NCBI GenBank assembly: GCA_964630615.1
Contig: CAZVVG010000033.1
Location: 1 to 7,410 of the forward strand
DNA: 7,410 nucleotides
Reading direction: 5' to 3'
DNA from: CAZVVG01 sp964630615
GTDB lineage: Bacteria; Patescibacteriota; Minisyncoccia; Moranbacterales; UBA2206
Positions within the stretch are counted from its first letter, which is position 1; each line of letters starts with the position of its first letter. Under the pieces are notes generated by a model, which saw only the letters and a list, made by a program, of their open reading frames with translations, did no database searches and was not told the DNA's origin. Positions 1-5,725 of this stretch are shown here, piece after piece. The position numbers and the translations under genes were made by a program.

Positions 1-605
1 ATTACGGAAATAGTCTTGAAGGAGAAATGTTTCTGCGCGCCCACAACGCGTCCGCTAATCACGGTTTCGCCAACCGCGCCATCTTGACTCACCACCTTGA
101 CCAGACGATTGAAAAAGTTTTAGGCCTCAATCCCGAGCTGGATTTGCTTTATGATATGCCTCACGTTTATATTAGTCGCGAATTTCATTTTGGAAGAAAT
201 GTTTGGGTCCACCGAAATGGTTCCGTCCGCGCTTTCGGACCATCTCGCATGAGCGATCATCCGCTTTTTTTTCAAACCGGAGAGCCCGTCTTTATCCCCT
301 CTTCCATGAGCACGCCGGCTTACTTGGGTGTTGGAACTGATGAAAATCAATGGACTTTCTTTTCCGCCAGCCACGGAACGGGTCGCCGACGCGATCCCCA
401 AGAGGACAAGGCGAAAAACAAAAAAGAACTTTTTGAAAAGATGCGTGAAAAAAAAGTACGACTTTATAACGCCCGTTCCCAAGGAGTCGTTCTTCAAGAC
501 AGCGCTTACTACAAAGACGTAGACGAAGTCATCGCTGGCATGGAGGCCAATAAGCTAATAAGGACTGTGGCAAAAATGGAACCTTTGGCGGTTCTGATGT
601 ATTAA
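1..605 (+). CDS. rtcB: RtcB-family RNA ligase, C-terminal part (5' end outside window)
   Basis: RtcB ligases join 2',3'-cyclic phosphate (or 3'-phosphate) RNA ends to 5'-OH ends using GTP and Mn2+, in tRNA splicing or RNA repair in the cytoplasm. The frame is open from base 3 with no stop, so the gene continues off the left edge; the ATG at 27, although preceded by GGAG, is internal to the conserved domain. Counting from that ATG, visible landmarks are the NHGFANR helix (11-17), PH at 45-46 in the place of the family's metal-binding HN, the VHRNGSVRAF strand (61-70), the PSSM loop (91-94) and SHGTGR (115-120). H116 of the last motif aligns with the family's guanylylated histidine. The end, with YYKDVDEVI and KMEPLAVLMY, matches the usual RtcB C-terminus. 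About 200 of the usual 400-500 residues are present. Departures from common bacterial RtcB are HGTGRRR for HGAGR and PHV for HN. No archease gene is visible. Family assignment is firm; the biological substrate is not known. Confidence 0.9.
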   Translation, partial: YGNSLEGEMFLRAHNASANHGFANRAILTHHLDQTIEKVLGLNPELDLLYDMPHVYISREFHFGRNVWVHRNGSVRAFGPSRMSDHPLFFQTGEPVFIPSSMSTPAYLGVGTDENQWTFFSASHGTGRRRDPQEDKAKNKKELFEKMREKKVRLYNARSQGVVLQDSAYYKDVDEVIAGMEANKLIRTVAKMEPLAVLMY

Positions 606-632
606 AAACTCTTATTTATTATCAAATAAGTT
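606..632. terminator. Possible bidirectional hairpin between convergent genes
   Basis: CTTATTT (611-617) and AAATAAG (624-630) form a perfect 7-bp stem around a 6-base loop. It can be extended by AAC (607-609) pairing with GTT (630-632) if two bases are bulged. It lies just after the rtcB stop and overlaps the last codons of the convergent cysteine synthase gene. The stem has almost no G+C and there is no clear U-run on either side, so it is at best a weak terminator for one or both strands. Confidence 0.3.
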
Positions 633-1517
633 GGTACTAAGATATTTTTCTCCCCGATCGGGAAAAATGACGACCAAGGTGCCGGCCTTTATTTTTTTAG
701 CTATCTCAATCGCGGCGTACATGGCCGCTCCGCTGCTCATACCGACAAAAATCCCTTCTTTTTCTATAATCTGCCTGGTCATTTTATAGGCCACGTTCGT
801 TTTTACCATGACCGTCTCATCAATTTTTTTAGGATCGTAGATAGAAGGTACGATGGCTTCTTCCATATTTTTCAAGCCTTGAATATAGTGACCCCTGACG
901 GGATGGGCGCAGACAATTTTTATTTCTGGATTTTTCTCCTTCAGAAACTTCCCCACGCCCATAATCGTCCCGGAGGTCCCGATGGCCGAAACAAAATAAT
1001 CTATTCGCCCTTGGGTTTGTTTCCAAATTTCTTCGCCTGTTGTTTTATAATGCGCGATTTTATTATACCTATTGGAAAACTGATCAGGCATAAAATATCT
1101 TTTTGGATATTGGGCAACCAACTCTCTGGCCTTAAGAATAGCCCCATCCGTGCCCAAATTTCTCTCTGTCAAAATAACTTTGGCTCCAAAAGATTTTATC
1201 ATCTTTATTCTCTCCACGGACACGGCTTGGCTCATCACAATTTCCACCGGGTAACCCTTAACCGCTCCAATCATAGCCAATCCAATACCGGTGTTGCCAG
1301 AGGTAGGCTCAATGATAGTTTTTCCTTTTTTGAGCGATCCTTCTTTCTCCGCCTGTTCAATCATTTTGAGAGCGATCCGATCCTTAATACTCCCTGTCGG
1401 ATTGAAACCTTCAACCTTGGCGTAAATAAAAACTTTTCCGCTAGTATTCGGATTTAATTTATTTATTCTCACCAAAGGAGTACGACCGATAGTTTCTAAA
1501 ATATTTCTAAACTGCAT
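612..1517 (-). CDS. Cysteine synthase-type PLP-dependent enzyme
   Basis: This is a fold-type II PLP enzyme of the cysteine synthase/cystathionine beta-synthase family. Family members replace the beta-substituent of O-acetyl- or O-phosphoserine with sulfide to make cysteine in the cytoplasm. Landmarks: TIGRTPLV (9-16), NPTGSIKDR (39-47) with K45 as the PLP Schiff-base lysine, TSGNTGIG (72-79) with N75 near the cofactor, the phosphate-binding GTSGTIMGVG (180-189), QGLKNM (213-218), GMSSGAA (259-265) with a serine expected to contact the pyridine nitrogen, and PDRGEKYLST (286-295). At 301 aa it is a full-length catalytic domain without a CBS regulatory tail. All catalytic motifs are intact. The GLKNMEEAIVPSIYDP stretch resembles CysM-like members as much as classical CysK, so the acceptor substrate (O-acetylserine, O-phosphoserine or homocysteine/serine) is not settled. 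The ATG at 1517 starts right at the conserved N-terminus but has no Shine-Dalgarno. No sulfate-assimilation or serine acetyltransferase gene is adjacent. Confidence 0.92.
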   Translation of the reverse strand: MQFRNILETIGRTPLVRINKLNPNTSGKVFIYAKVEGFNPTGSIKDRIALKMIEQAEKEGSLKKGKTIIEPTSGNTGIGLAMIGAVKGYPVEIVMSQAVSVERIKMIKSFGAKVILTERNLGTDGAILKARELVAQYPKRYFMPDQFSNRYNKIAHYKTTGEEIWKQTQGRIDYFVSAIGTSGTIMGVGKFLKEKNPEIKIVCAHPVRGHYIQGLKNMEEAIVPSIYDPKKIDETVMVKTNVAYKMTRQIIEKEGIFVGMSSGAAMYAAIEIAKKIKAGTLVVIFPDRGEKYLSTNLFDNK

Positions 1518-1549
1518 AAATTAGTTTATTTTAGCCACTTAAAACAATT

Positions 1550-1583
1550 ATTATAATTATATCCAAGAAAAAATACAAAGCAA
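1550..1583 (-). promoter_or_regulatory. Putative promoter of the cysteine synthase gene
   Basis: On the minus strand, two directly adjacent TATAAT hexamers occupy 1561-1556 and 1555-1550. TTGCTT (1583-1578, matching the first three bases of TTGACA) lies 16 bp before the first hexamer. Transcription would start around 1542-1549, giving a leader of about 25-32 nt before the ATG at 1517. No ribosome binding site is visible in that leader. The hexamers are perfect, but the region is very AT-rich, so chance matches are possible. Confidence 0.5.
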
Positions 1584-1626
1584 GAAATCTTTCTCTAATC
1601 TAATTTTTTAAACCAAAAAATTAAAC

Positions 1627-1643
1627 CGATTTTTAAAAAATCG
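1627..1643. repeat. Short perfect palindrome in the divergent intergenic region
   Basis: CGATTTTT (1627-1634) and AAAAATCG (1636-1643) are perfect inverted copies around one central base. As RNA it would be a small hairpin with at most 6-7 pairs. As DNA it is a symmetric site between two divergent promoters, and so a candidate binding site for a dimeric regulator. It is also easily produced by chance in A/T-tract-rich DNA. Confidence 0.25.
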
Positions 1644-1691
1644 CTATTCCAGAAAAACTGCCAAATGTGTGTGGACATTACCGAAAAAAGA

Positions 1692-1721
1692 TTGACATAA
1701 TTTAATTTTTATGTTTAAAAT
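1692..1721 (+). promoter_or_regulatory. Sigma70-type promoter of the 80-aa gene
   Basis: A perfect TTGACA (1692-1697) is followed after 18 bp by TAAAAT (1716-1721), which matches TATAAT at five of six positions. Transcription would start near 1728, giving a leader of about 44 nt that ends in a strong Shine-Dalgarno. This is the best -35/-10 pair in the window. An inverted repeat sits inside the spacer (see 1695-1714). Confidence 0.65.
1695..1714. promoter_or_regulatory. Possible operator: inverted repeat within the promoter spacer
   Basis: ACATAA (1695-1700) and TTATGT (1709-1714) are perfect 6-bp inverted arms separated by 8 bp. The left arm overlaps the last three bases of the -35 box and the right arm ends just before the -10 box. 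This position suits a repressor dimer blocking RNA polymerase. The arms are short and AT-rich and no regulator gene is adjacent, so this remains a suggestion. Confidence 0.25.
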
Positions 1722-1757
1722 TAGAAATCCGGCTATTTTAATAAAAATAAGGTTAAT

Positions 1758-1765
1758 AAGGAGGG
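1758..1765 (+). promoter_or_regulatory. Strong Shine-Dalgarno for the 80-aa gene
   Basis: AAGGAGGG lies 6 bases before the ATG at 1772 and is nearly fully complementary to the 16S rRNA 3' end. It fixes this start codon. It stands out because the starts of the other genes whose start codon is in the window (1517, 2116, 2739, 4236) have no comparable site. Confidence 0.8.
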
Positions 1766-1771
1766 CTTAAA

Positions 1772-2014
1772 ATGGAAAGAGAATATTTAGTTCCTTGTTA
1801 TTTGCCGGGCGACAATAGAGCAAATGAAGTCATACCAAAATGGTTGGCAGGCGGAATTATTACCTGGAAAGAGCTTGATAAAAGGCTCATTAGAAATTTT
1901 GAATGGTCTGCTTTCATTGTGTATCATGAGGAAAACGAAATACCAAAAGCTGCTAAGGTAATTTGTGTTCGAGAAAATGGATTGGCCTCCCTTTATCAGG
2001 CCAGCCCTAATTAA
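1772..2014 (+). CDS. Small hypothetical protein, 80 aa
   Basis: I do not recognise this protein. It is 80 residues long with no signal peptide or membrane segment, so it is probably cytoplasmic. It has a mixed charged/hydrophobic composition with three Trp (24, 32, 45) and two Cys (9, 65), and no CxxC, zinc-ribbon or clear helix-turn-helix pattern. A VIPKWLAGGIITWKELDKRL segment (20-39) looks like a turn leading into an amphipathic helix. It is followed by a possible beta-hairpin, WSAFIVYHE then AAKVICVREN (45-69), so a small alpha/beta fold is plausible. It is very likely a real gene: it has a near-consensus promoter, a strong Shine-Dalgarno 6 bases upstream and an intrinsic terminator starting 7 bases after the stop, which make it a self-contained single-gene unit. 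Upstream it diverges from the cysteine synthase gene. The context gives no function. Confidence 0.75.
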   Translation: MEREYLVPCYLPGDNRANEVIPKWLAGGIITWKELDKRLIRNFEWSAFIVYHEENEIPKAAKVICVRENGLASLYQASPN

Positions 2015-2020
2015 AAACCC

Positions 2021-2063
2021 GAGCTCGGAAATAGTAAATACTTACTCCGAGCTCTTTTCTTTT
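2021..2063 (+). terminator. Intrinsic terminator after the 80-aa gene
   Basis: GAGCTCGGA (2021-2029) pairs perfectly with TCCGAGCTC (2046-2054). Above an internal loop, AGTA (2033-2036) pairs with TACT (2039-2042). The stem is followed by TTTTCTTTT (2055-2063). A GC-rich stem plus a U-tract right after the stop codon is a classic Rho-independent terminator. On the minus strand the same stem is followed by GGGTTTTT, so it could act in both directions. It separates the small gene from the downstream operon. Confidence 0.85.
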
Positions 2064-2081
2064 CTAGAAAACGGCCAAAGA

Positions 2082-2090
2082 TGCTATAAT
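2082..2090 (+). promoter_or_regulatory. Extended -10 promoter of the kinase-flippase-beta-helix operon
   Basis: TGCTATAAT (2082-2090) is a perfect TATAAT with an upstream TGN extension, a form that can work without a good -35. The base positions 17 bp upstream (2062-2067, TTCTAG) match TTGACA poorly. Transcription would start near 2097, leaving a leader of about 20 nt before the ATG at 2116. The only purine-rich stretch there, AGGA at 2097-2100, is too far from the start to be a normal ribosome binding site. Confidence 0.55.
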
Positions 2091-2115
2091 AAAATTAGGA
2101 AATTTAGATAAAATA

Positions 2116-2742
2116 ATGAAAATTATAACTCTCTCGGGTCTGGATGGTTCTGGAAAATCCACTCAAAAAGATTTACTTCAAAATTGGCTGGAAGCTGCGG
2201 GCAAGAAAGTTTTTCCTTTCCATGCGGTTAAATTCGGAACTGCTCAAAAAATCATTGATTGGCAAAACCGTTATTGCCTTCTCTGCCGAATTCTCCCTAA
2301 ATGTAAACTCAAAGAAGCTAAAGAAAAAAGCGTGACTCAGGCAAATTGGTTTCAGATTCAATTGAGAAAACTATTTCTTGTAATTGATGTCTGGAGGTTT
2401 AAAAAAATCCGCGAGACGCTAGAAAAAGGTGGTTATGATTTCATCCTTAGTGATCGCTATTTTCACGATAGCTTGATCAATCTGAAGTATCTCCAGGGAG
2501 AAAATAATTTAACTGACGAGGAAGCTTCTTTTCTTGAAAAAGTGAGACCCGAGGTGGGAATTTATCTTCAAACCGATCCGGAAAAAATAATGCAGCGTGA
2601 AAGAAAACCAGATCAGGGCATTGATTATTTGCAAAAGAAAAAGGGATTATACGAAAATATGGCATCAATTTGGAATTTTAAAACTATAAACGGAAACAGG
2701 AATAAAGAAGAAGTTTTTGAAAAAATAAAATCTTTATTATGA
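2116..2742 (+). CDS. Thymidylate kinase-like P-loop kinase
   Basis: This is a P-loop nucleoside monophosphate kinase of the thymidylate kinase family; such enzymes make dTDP from dTMP and ATP in the cytoplasm. The Walker A loop GLDGSGKST is at 8-16. SDRYFHDSL (112-120) holds the family's DR(Y) substrate-loop motif at D113-R114. RERKPDQG (161-168) resembles the LID region, followed by a helix and YENM. The length of 208 aa is normal for the family. The REPGGT-like motif that usually follows the P-loop and binds the substrate phosphate is not recognisable: the corresponding stretch reads PFHAVKFGTAQ (34-44). A cysteine cluster (C54, C57, C63) sits in the next segment. The true substrate is therefore uncertain; dTMP is the default, but another nucleotide or a small phospho-acceptor is possible. 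The stop overlaps the flippase start by four bases (ATGA), so translation of the two is probably coupled. This is the first gene of a three-gene operon. Confidence 0.75.
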   Translation: MKIITLSGLDGSGKSTQKDLLQNWLEAAGKKVFPFHAVKFGTAQKIIDWQNRYCLLCRILPKCKLKEAKEKSVTQANWFQIQLRKLFLVIDVWRFKKIRETLEKGGYDFILSDRYFHDSLINLKYLQGENNLTDEEASFLEKVRPEVGIYLQTDPEKIMQRERKPDQGIDYLQKKKGLYENMASIWNFKTINGNRNKEEVFEKIKSLL

Positions 2743-4229
2743 AGCAAAATTTGATCAAGTCGGCTTTCTGGGTCACTCTTTCGGAAATAATCTTTAATCT
2801 CTCTAGTTACATAATTCACAGTTTTGTGGGTAGAATTTTGGGTCCTTCAGATTATGGACGTTTTTCACTGGTCATAACATTTACCACCATGATCGTCATT
2901 TTAATCGGCCGCGGCGTTCCCACAGCTATGACTAAATATCTCAGCGAAGTTTTTTCAAAAAATCCGATCCTAGTCCCGGTTATCAAACGCCGGGCAGCTT
3001 CTTTGCAATTTCTCATTATGGGCGGGATTACCTTGCTCTTCTTTCTGTGCGCTCCGCTCATTGCTTGGGCACTCAAAGACCCAACACTTACTCCGCTTTT
3101 TCGCTTGTCTTCCCTTATTATCCCTGCCTGGGCACTCACCTCTTTTTATGTCCAGTACTTTATCGGTTTGCATGAATTTAATATTCAGTCTTTCTTAAAA
3201 ATCAGCCGCTCTTTTTTTCGGATTGTTTTTGTTATAACTTTGGCTTATTTTTTCGGAGTCGGTGGTTCCGTCTCCGGCTACATCCTGGCTCCGTTTTCTG
3301 TTTCCCTTTTGGCAATTATCCTTGACAAGTTCTGGATCGCAAAAAAATATCCGAAAAATTCAGAGGGTGACTTTCCCATTCGAAAACTTCTGGATTACGC
3401 CTGGCAAATCGTTATCTTTTTTTTAGCCTACGAACTGCTTATTAGCATTGACCTGTACTTAGTCAAAGGCATCCTCCGCGACGACCATCTCACTGGCATC
3501 TACAACAGTGCTATAACCGTCGGCCGGATCCCCTATTATCTCTTTTCCGCCCTTACCATCATGGTACTACCAGTTATTTCAAAAAGTACCGCTGACGGAA
3601 ATCCGGAAAAAACTAACAACATCATTAGCTGGTCATTGAGAGCCATGCTTATTCTCCTGACTCCCCTTGTCATTCTTATGTCCTATTTTTCCGAACCCCT
3701 CATAAAGCTTTTTTACAGTGCCAGATTTCTGGAAGCTGCGCAGCCTATGTCTGTCCTGATTTTTGGGGTTGGTTTTCTGACAATTTTCTACGTGCTCAGT
3801 TTCGTGATGAACGGAGCCGGAAAAACCCGCATACCTATGATTATATCGCTTTTCGGTGTAGCCTTAAACATTATATTGAACTACGTTCTAATTAAAAAAT
3901 ACGCCCTGCTGGGATCGGCCTGGGCTATTTCCCTCACTTCTTTTTTTATTATGCTTATAATATTTTATTATCTCTTCAGGGAATTTAAGATAACCCTGGC
4001 CCTGAGAAGCTTGCTTAAAATCTTTCTGGCCTCTTTCTTTCTTTTTTTTCTATGTCACTTTTTTCCTCAGGATGAAATTTTCTTTATTTTTTGGTTCTTC
4101 ATTCTTTTTTCAGTCTATTTCTTTATGCTATATTTATTTAGAGAGCTGACTTCAAAAGATTGGAAATACTTATCAGAAATCCTGAGAATAAAGAAAACTC
4201 AAAAGACTAACCCTAACTTAAATAATTAA
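2739..4229 (+). CDS. Polysaccharide flippase-type membrane protein (Wzx-like, MOP superfamily)
   Basis: This integral membrane protein of 496 aa has about 14 predicted membrane segments, a size and pattern typical of Wzx/RfbX-type flippases. These carry undecaprenyl-linked oligosaccharides from the inner to the outer face of the cytoplasmic membrane. The N-terminal GRILGPSDYGRFSL (31-44), following the first hydrophobic helix, is the hallmark of the family. A second-half repeat signature is visible in the NGAGKTRIPMII region (368-380) followed by LNIILNYVLIKKYALLGSAWA (parts of 377-396). The last 90 residues contain two very Phe-rich helices (about 427-466), then a short charged tail. The ATG at 2739 sits inside the kinase stop (ATGA), with no Shine-Dalgarno, so it is probably translated by coupling. 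Six bases separate its stop from the next ATG. Known family members work with glycosyltransferases; a GT-C enzyme is encoded just downstream on the other strand. The transported glycan cannot be told from sequence. Confidence 0.88.
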   Translation: MKQNLIKSAFWVTLSEIIFNLSSYIIHSFVGRILGPSDYGRFSLVITFTTMIVILIGRGVPTAMTKYLSEVFSKNPILVPVIKRRAASLQFLIMGGITLLFFLCAPLIAWALKDPTLTPLFRLSSLIIPAWALTSFYVQYFIGLHEFNIQSFLKISRSFFRIVFVITLAYFFGVGGSVSGYILAPFSVSLLAIILDKFWIAKKYPKNSEGDFPIRKLLDYAWQIVIFFLAYELLISIDLYLVKGILRDDHLTGIYNSAITVGRIPYYLFSALTIMVLPVISKSTADGNPEKTNNIISWSLRAMLILLTPLVILMSYFSEPLIKLFYSARFLEAAQPMSVLIFGVGFLTIFYVLSFVMNGAGKTRIPMIISLFGVALNIILNYVLIKKYALLGSAWAISLTSFFIMLIIFYYLFREFKITLALRSLLKIFLASFFLFFLCHFFPQDEIFFIFWFFILFSVYFFMLYLFRELTSKDWKYLSEILRIKKTQKTNPNLNN

Positions 4230-4235
4230 TTGTCT

Positions 4236-5690
4236 ATGAAATACAAACTATATTTTTTACTTTTAACTTGTATAGCTTTCTTTATTTTTACGCCTTTTTT
4301 ATCACAGTCGGCTAGCTATGACCTCTACGTTGATAAAAATTATGAAGAGGATGACTCCGATGGAAGCTCGAACAAGCCGTATAAGAGCATTCAGAAAGCT
4401 ATCGATGAATCCGAATCCGGAGAAAATAAAATTTATATTAAAAACGGAAAATATACTGAAAATATCACTTTAAACAAAGGACAGGAACTTTACGGCCAGG
4501 ATAAAAGTAAAACAATCATTGAGGGCACCGGCGCCCATTCGGTTATAACGGCCAAAGACAAAAATTTATTAAAAAACCTTACCGTCCAAAAAGGCAGCAC
4601 TGCTGTAACCGCCCAGGGAGAAATAAAGATAACCAACTGCCTAATTCAATCAGCTTCTAAAATTGGAATCGATTTACCAGAAGGGGGTGCCACTTTAACT
4701 CTGGAAAACTCCAAAATCACCAAAAACGGTAAAGGTCTCTATGTCCAAAAAGGCAGAAAGGTTTCTATTTCCGGAAACGATGTAACTGAGAACCAGGAAG
4801 AAGGAATTGATATGAGGGAAAAGGTCAGCGGAACGATAAGCGACAACTCGATCGTCGGAAATAAGGAAGGAGGAATTGAAATCGTTGTTGGCAGTTCTGA
4901 TGTTTTTATAAAAAATAATGTCATTAAAAAAAATTCGGCCAGCGGAATCGCCGCCCAGTTCTATTCGCAAGCCAGTAAAACCGGAGAGATAAAAATAAAG
5001 GGTAACTCTATAACCTCCAACGGGGCTTATGGCATTACCTGCAAATCCCCTGCCGGAGACGATTATTCAAAAAGCTACTGGAACAAATCCATCGAAATCA
5101 TTGAAAATAAAATTGAAAACAATAAAAGAAAATCCATAAGCGGTTCATGTAAAATAATTGAAGCCGTAACCGAGGAAGAAGAAGCGCAAAACTTGAAAGT
5201 AGAAAGCCCGGCTGCTAAAGAAAATCCGGAAGAAACGGCGGAGGCTGCTTTAGCCGCGGAAACGGCGGAAAATGAGAGAAGATTAGAGGAAGAAAGAATC
5301 CGGCAGAATCAGGAAAAAGAACAGCAGTTGGAAAATTTATCCCAAAATTTTCTTTCCAGCTACCAGACTTCCCGTTCCGAGGTGAATCAGGATCTAAGTA
5401 AAATCGCAAAAGAAAATAAAATAAAGATTTTTTTCCTCGGCTCCGATTATAAAAAGATAAAAGCTTCACAGGCAAGTCTGGAAAAAATAAAACAAGCTAA
5501 AAATACTTTGGAACAATCTTTGAACGATCTCGGAGAAACGGAAAACTCAGTCAAAAAAGAAGAAGTTTTAAATTTGGCAAAAGAAGCGGAAAAATTTATA
5601 GCCCTGAATGAGACGGAGCTTTCAAAACAAGAAAATAAGTTCAGTCTTTTCGGTTGGTTGGTTAGGTTTTTGAACAAAAAAACGGATTAA
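4236..5690 (+). CDS. Secreted right-handed beta-helix protein with helical C-terminal region
   Basis: The 484-aa product begins with a signal peptide: KYK, then a hydrophobic core (5-22) and a likely cleavage around 23-27 (SQSAS). It should act outside the membrane. DLYVDKN (29-35) and DGSSNKPYKSIQKAID (42-57) are the typical entry to DUF1565/NosD-like parallel beta-helix domains. At least five rungs of about 22-26 residues follow, with N-x-I/V and G-I/L-x-V/M signatures: NSKITKNGKGLYV (158-170), GNDVTENQEEGIDM (180-193), DNSIVGNKEGGIEI (203-216), NNVIKKNSASGIAA (227-240) and GNSITSNGAYGITC (256-269). Such helices usually bind or cleave polysaccharides, but I see no defined catalytic set. From about 312 it changes to a Glu/Lys/Gln-rich region with likely coiled coils (about 343-370 and 405-465). 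It ends with an aromatic amphipathic stretch, LFGWLVRFLNKK (471-482). No LPXTG or lipobox is present. A TTG at 4230 is in frame, directly after the flippase stop, but the ATG at 4236 gives the better signal-peptide start. Neither has a Shine-Dalgarno. Confidence 0.82.
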   Translation: MKYKLYFLLLTCIAFFIFTPFLSQSASYDLYVDKNYEEDDSDGSSNKPYKSIQKAIDESESGENKIYIKNGKYTENITLNKGQELYGQDKSKTIIEGTGAHSVITAKDKNLLKNLTVQKGSTAVTAQGEIKITNCLIQSASKIGIDLPEGGATLTLENSKITKNGKGLYVQKGRKVSISGNDVTENQEEGIDMREKVSGTISDNSIVGNKEGGIEIVVGSSDVFIKNNVIKKNSASGIAAQFYSQASKTGEIKIKGNSITSNGAYGITCKSPAGDDYSKSYWNKSIEIIENKIENNKRKSISGSCKIIEAVTEEEEAQNLKVESPAAKENPEETAEAALAAETAENERRLEEERIRQNQEKEQQLENLSQNFLSSYQTSRSEVNQDLSKIAKENKIKIFFLGSDYKKIKASQASLEKIKQAKNTLEQSLNDLGETENSVKKEEVLNLAKEAEKFIALNETELSKQENKFSLFGWLVRFLNKKTD

Positions 5691-5725
5691 AATCAAAATA
5701 ATTTTGGAAGCTGTTTTACTTTCCT

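Noticed and set aside
120..497. 125-aa open frame on the - strand opposite the RtcB-like gene
   Set aside because: It is a shadow of the conserved RtcB coding frame; its Lys/Phe-rich product is the reverse complement of Lys/Glu-rich codons.
27..605. ATG at 27 with GGAG just upstream as the true start of the RtcB-like gene
   Set aside because: The frame is open upstream to base 3 and the residues after the ATG already lie deep inside the RtcB domain; the missing N-terminal half carries essential metal ligands, so this is a gene cut by the window edge.
879..1457. 192-aa open frame on the + strand opposite the cysteine synthase gene
   Set aside because: It is fully antisense to a well conserved enzyme, has low-complexity His/Phe/Asn-rich sequence with no recognisable motif, and no ribosome binding site.
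1604..1620. TTTTTT-AAACC-AAAAAA hairpin upstream of the cysteine synthase promoter
   Set aside because: It consists of A- and T-runs only in a very AT-rich region, which is expected by chance.
4230..4235. TTG at 4230 as start of the beta-helix gene
   Set aside because: It would add only two residues and directly abuts the flippase stop; the ATG at 4236 gives a normal signal-peptide N-terminus and is the more usual start codon. It cannot be fully excluded, as neither has a Shine-Dalgarno.
5694..5706. CAAAAT-A-ATTTTG palindrome between the convergent beta-helix and glycosyltransferase genes as a terminator
   Set aside because: The one-base centre leaves only about four usable pairs, all A/T but one, and there is no U-tract; too weak to call.
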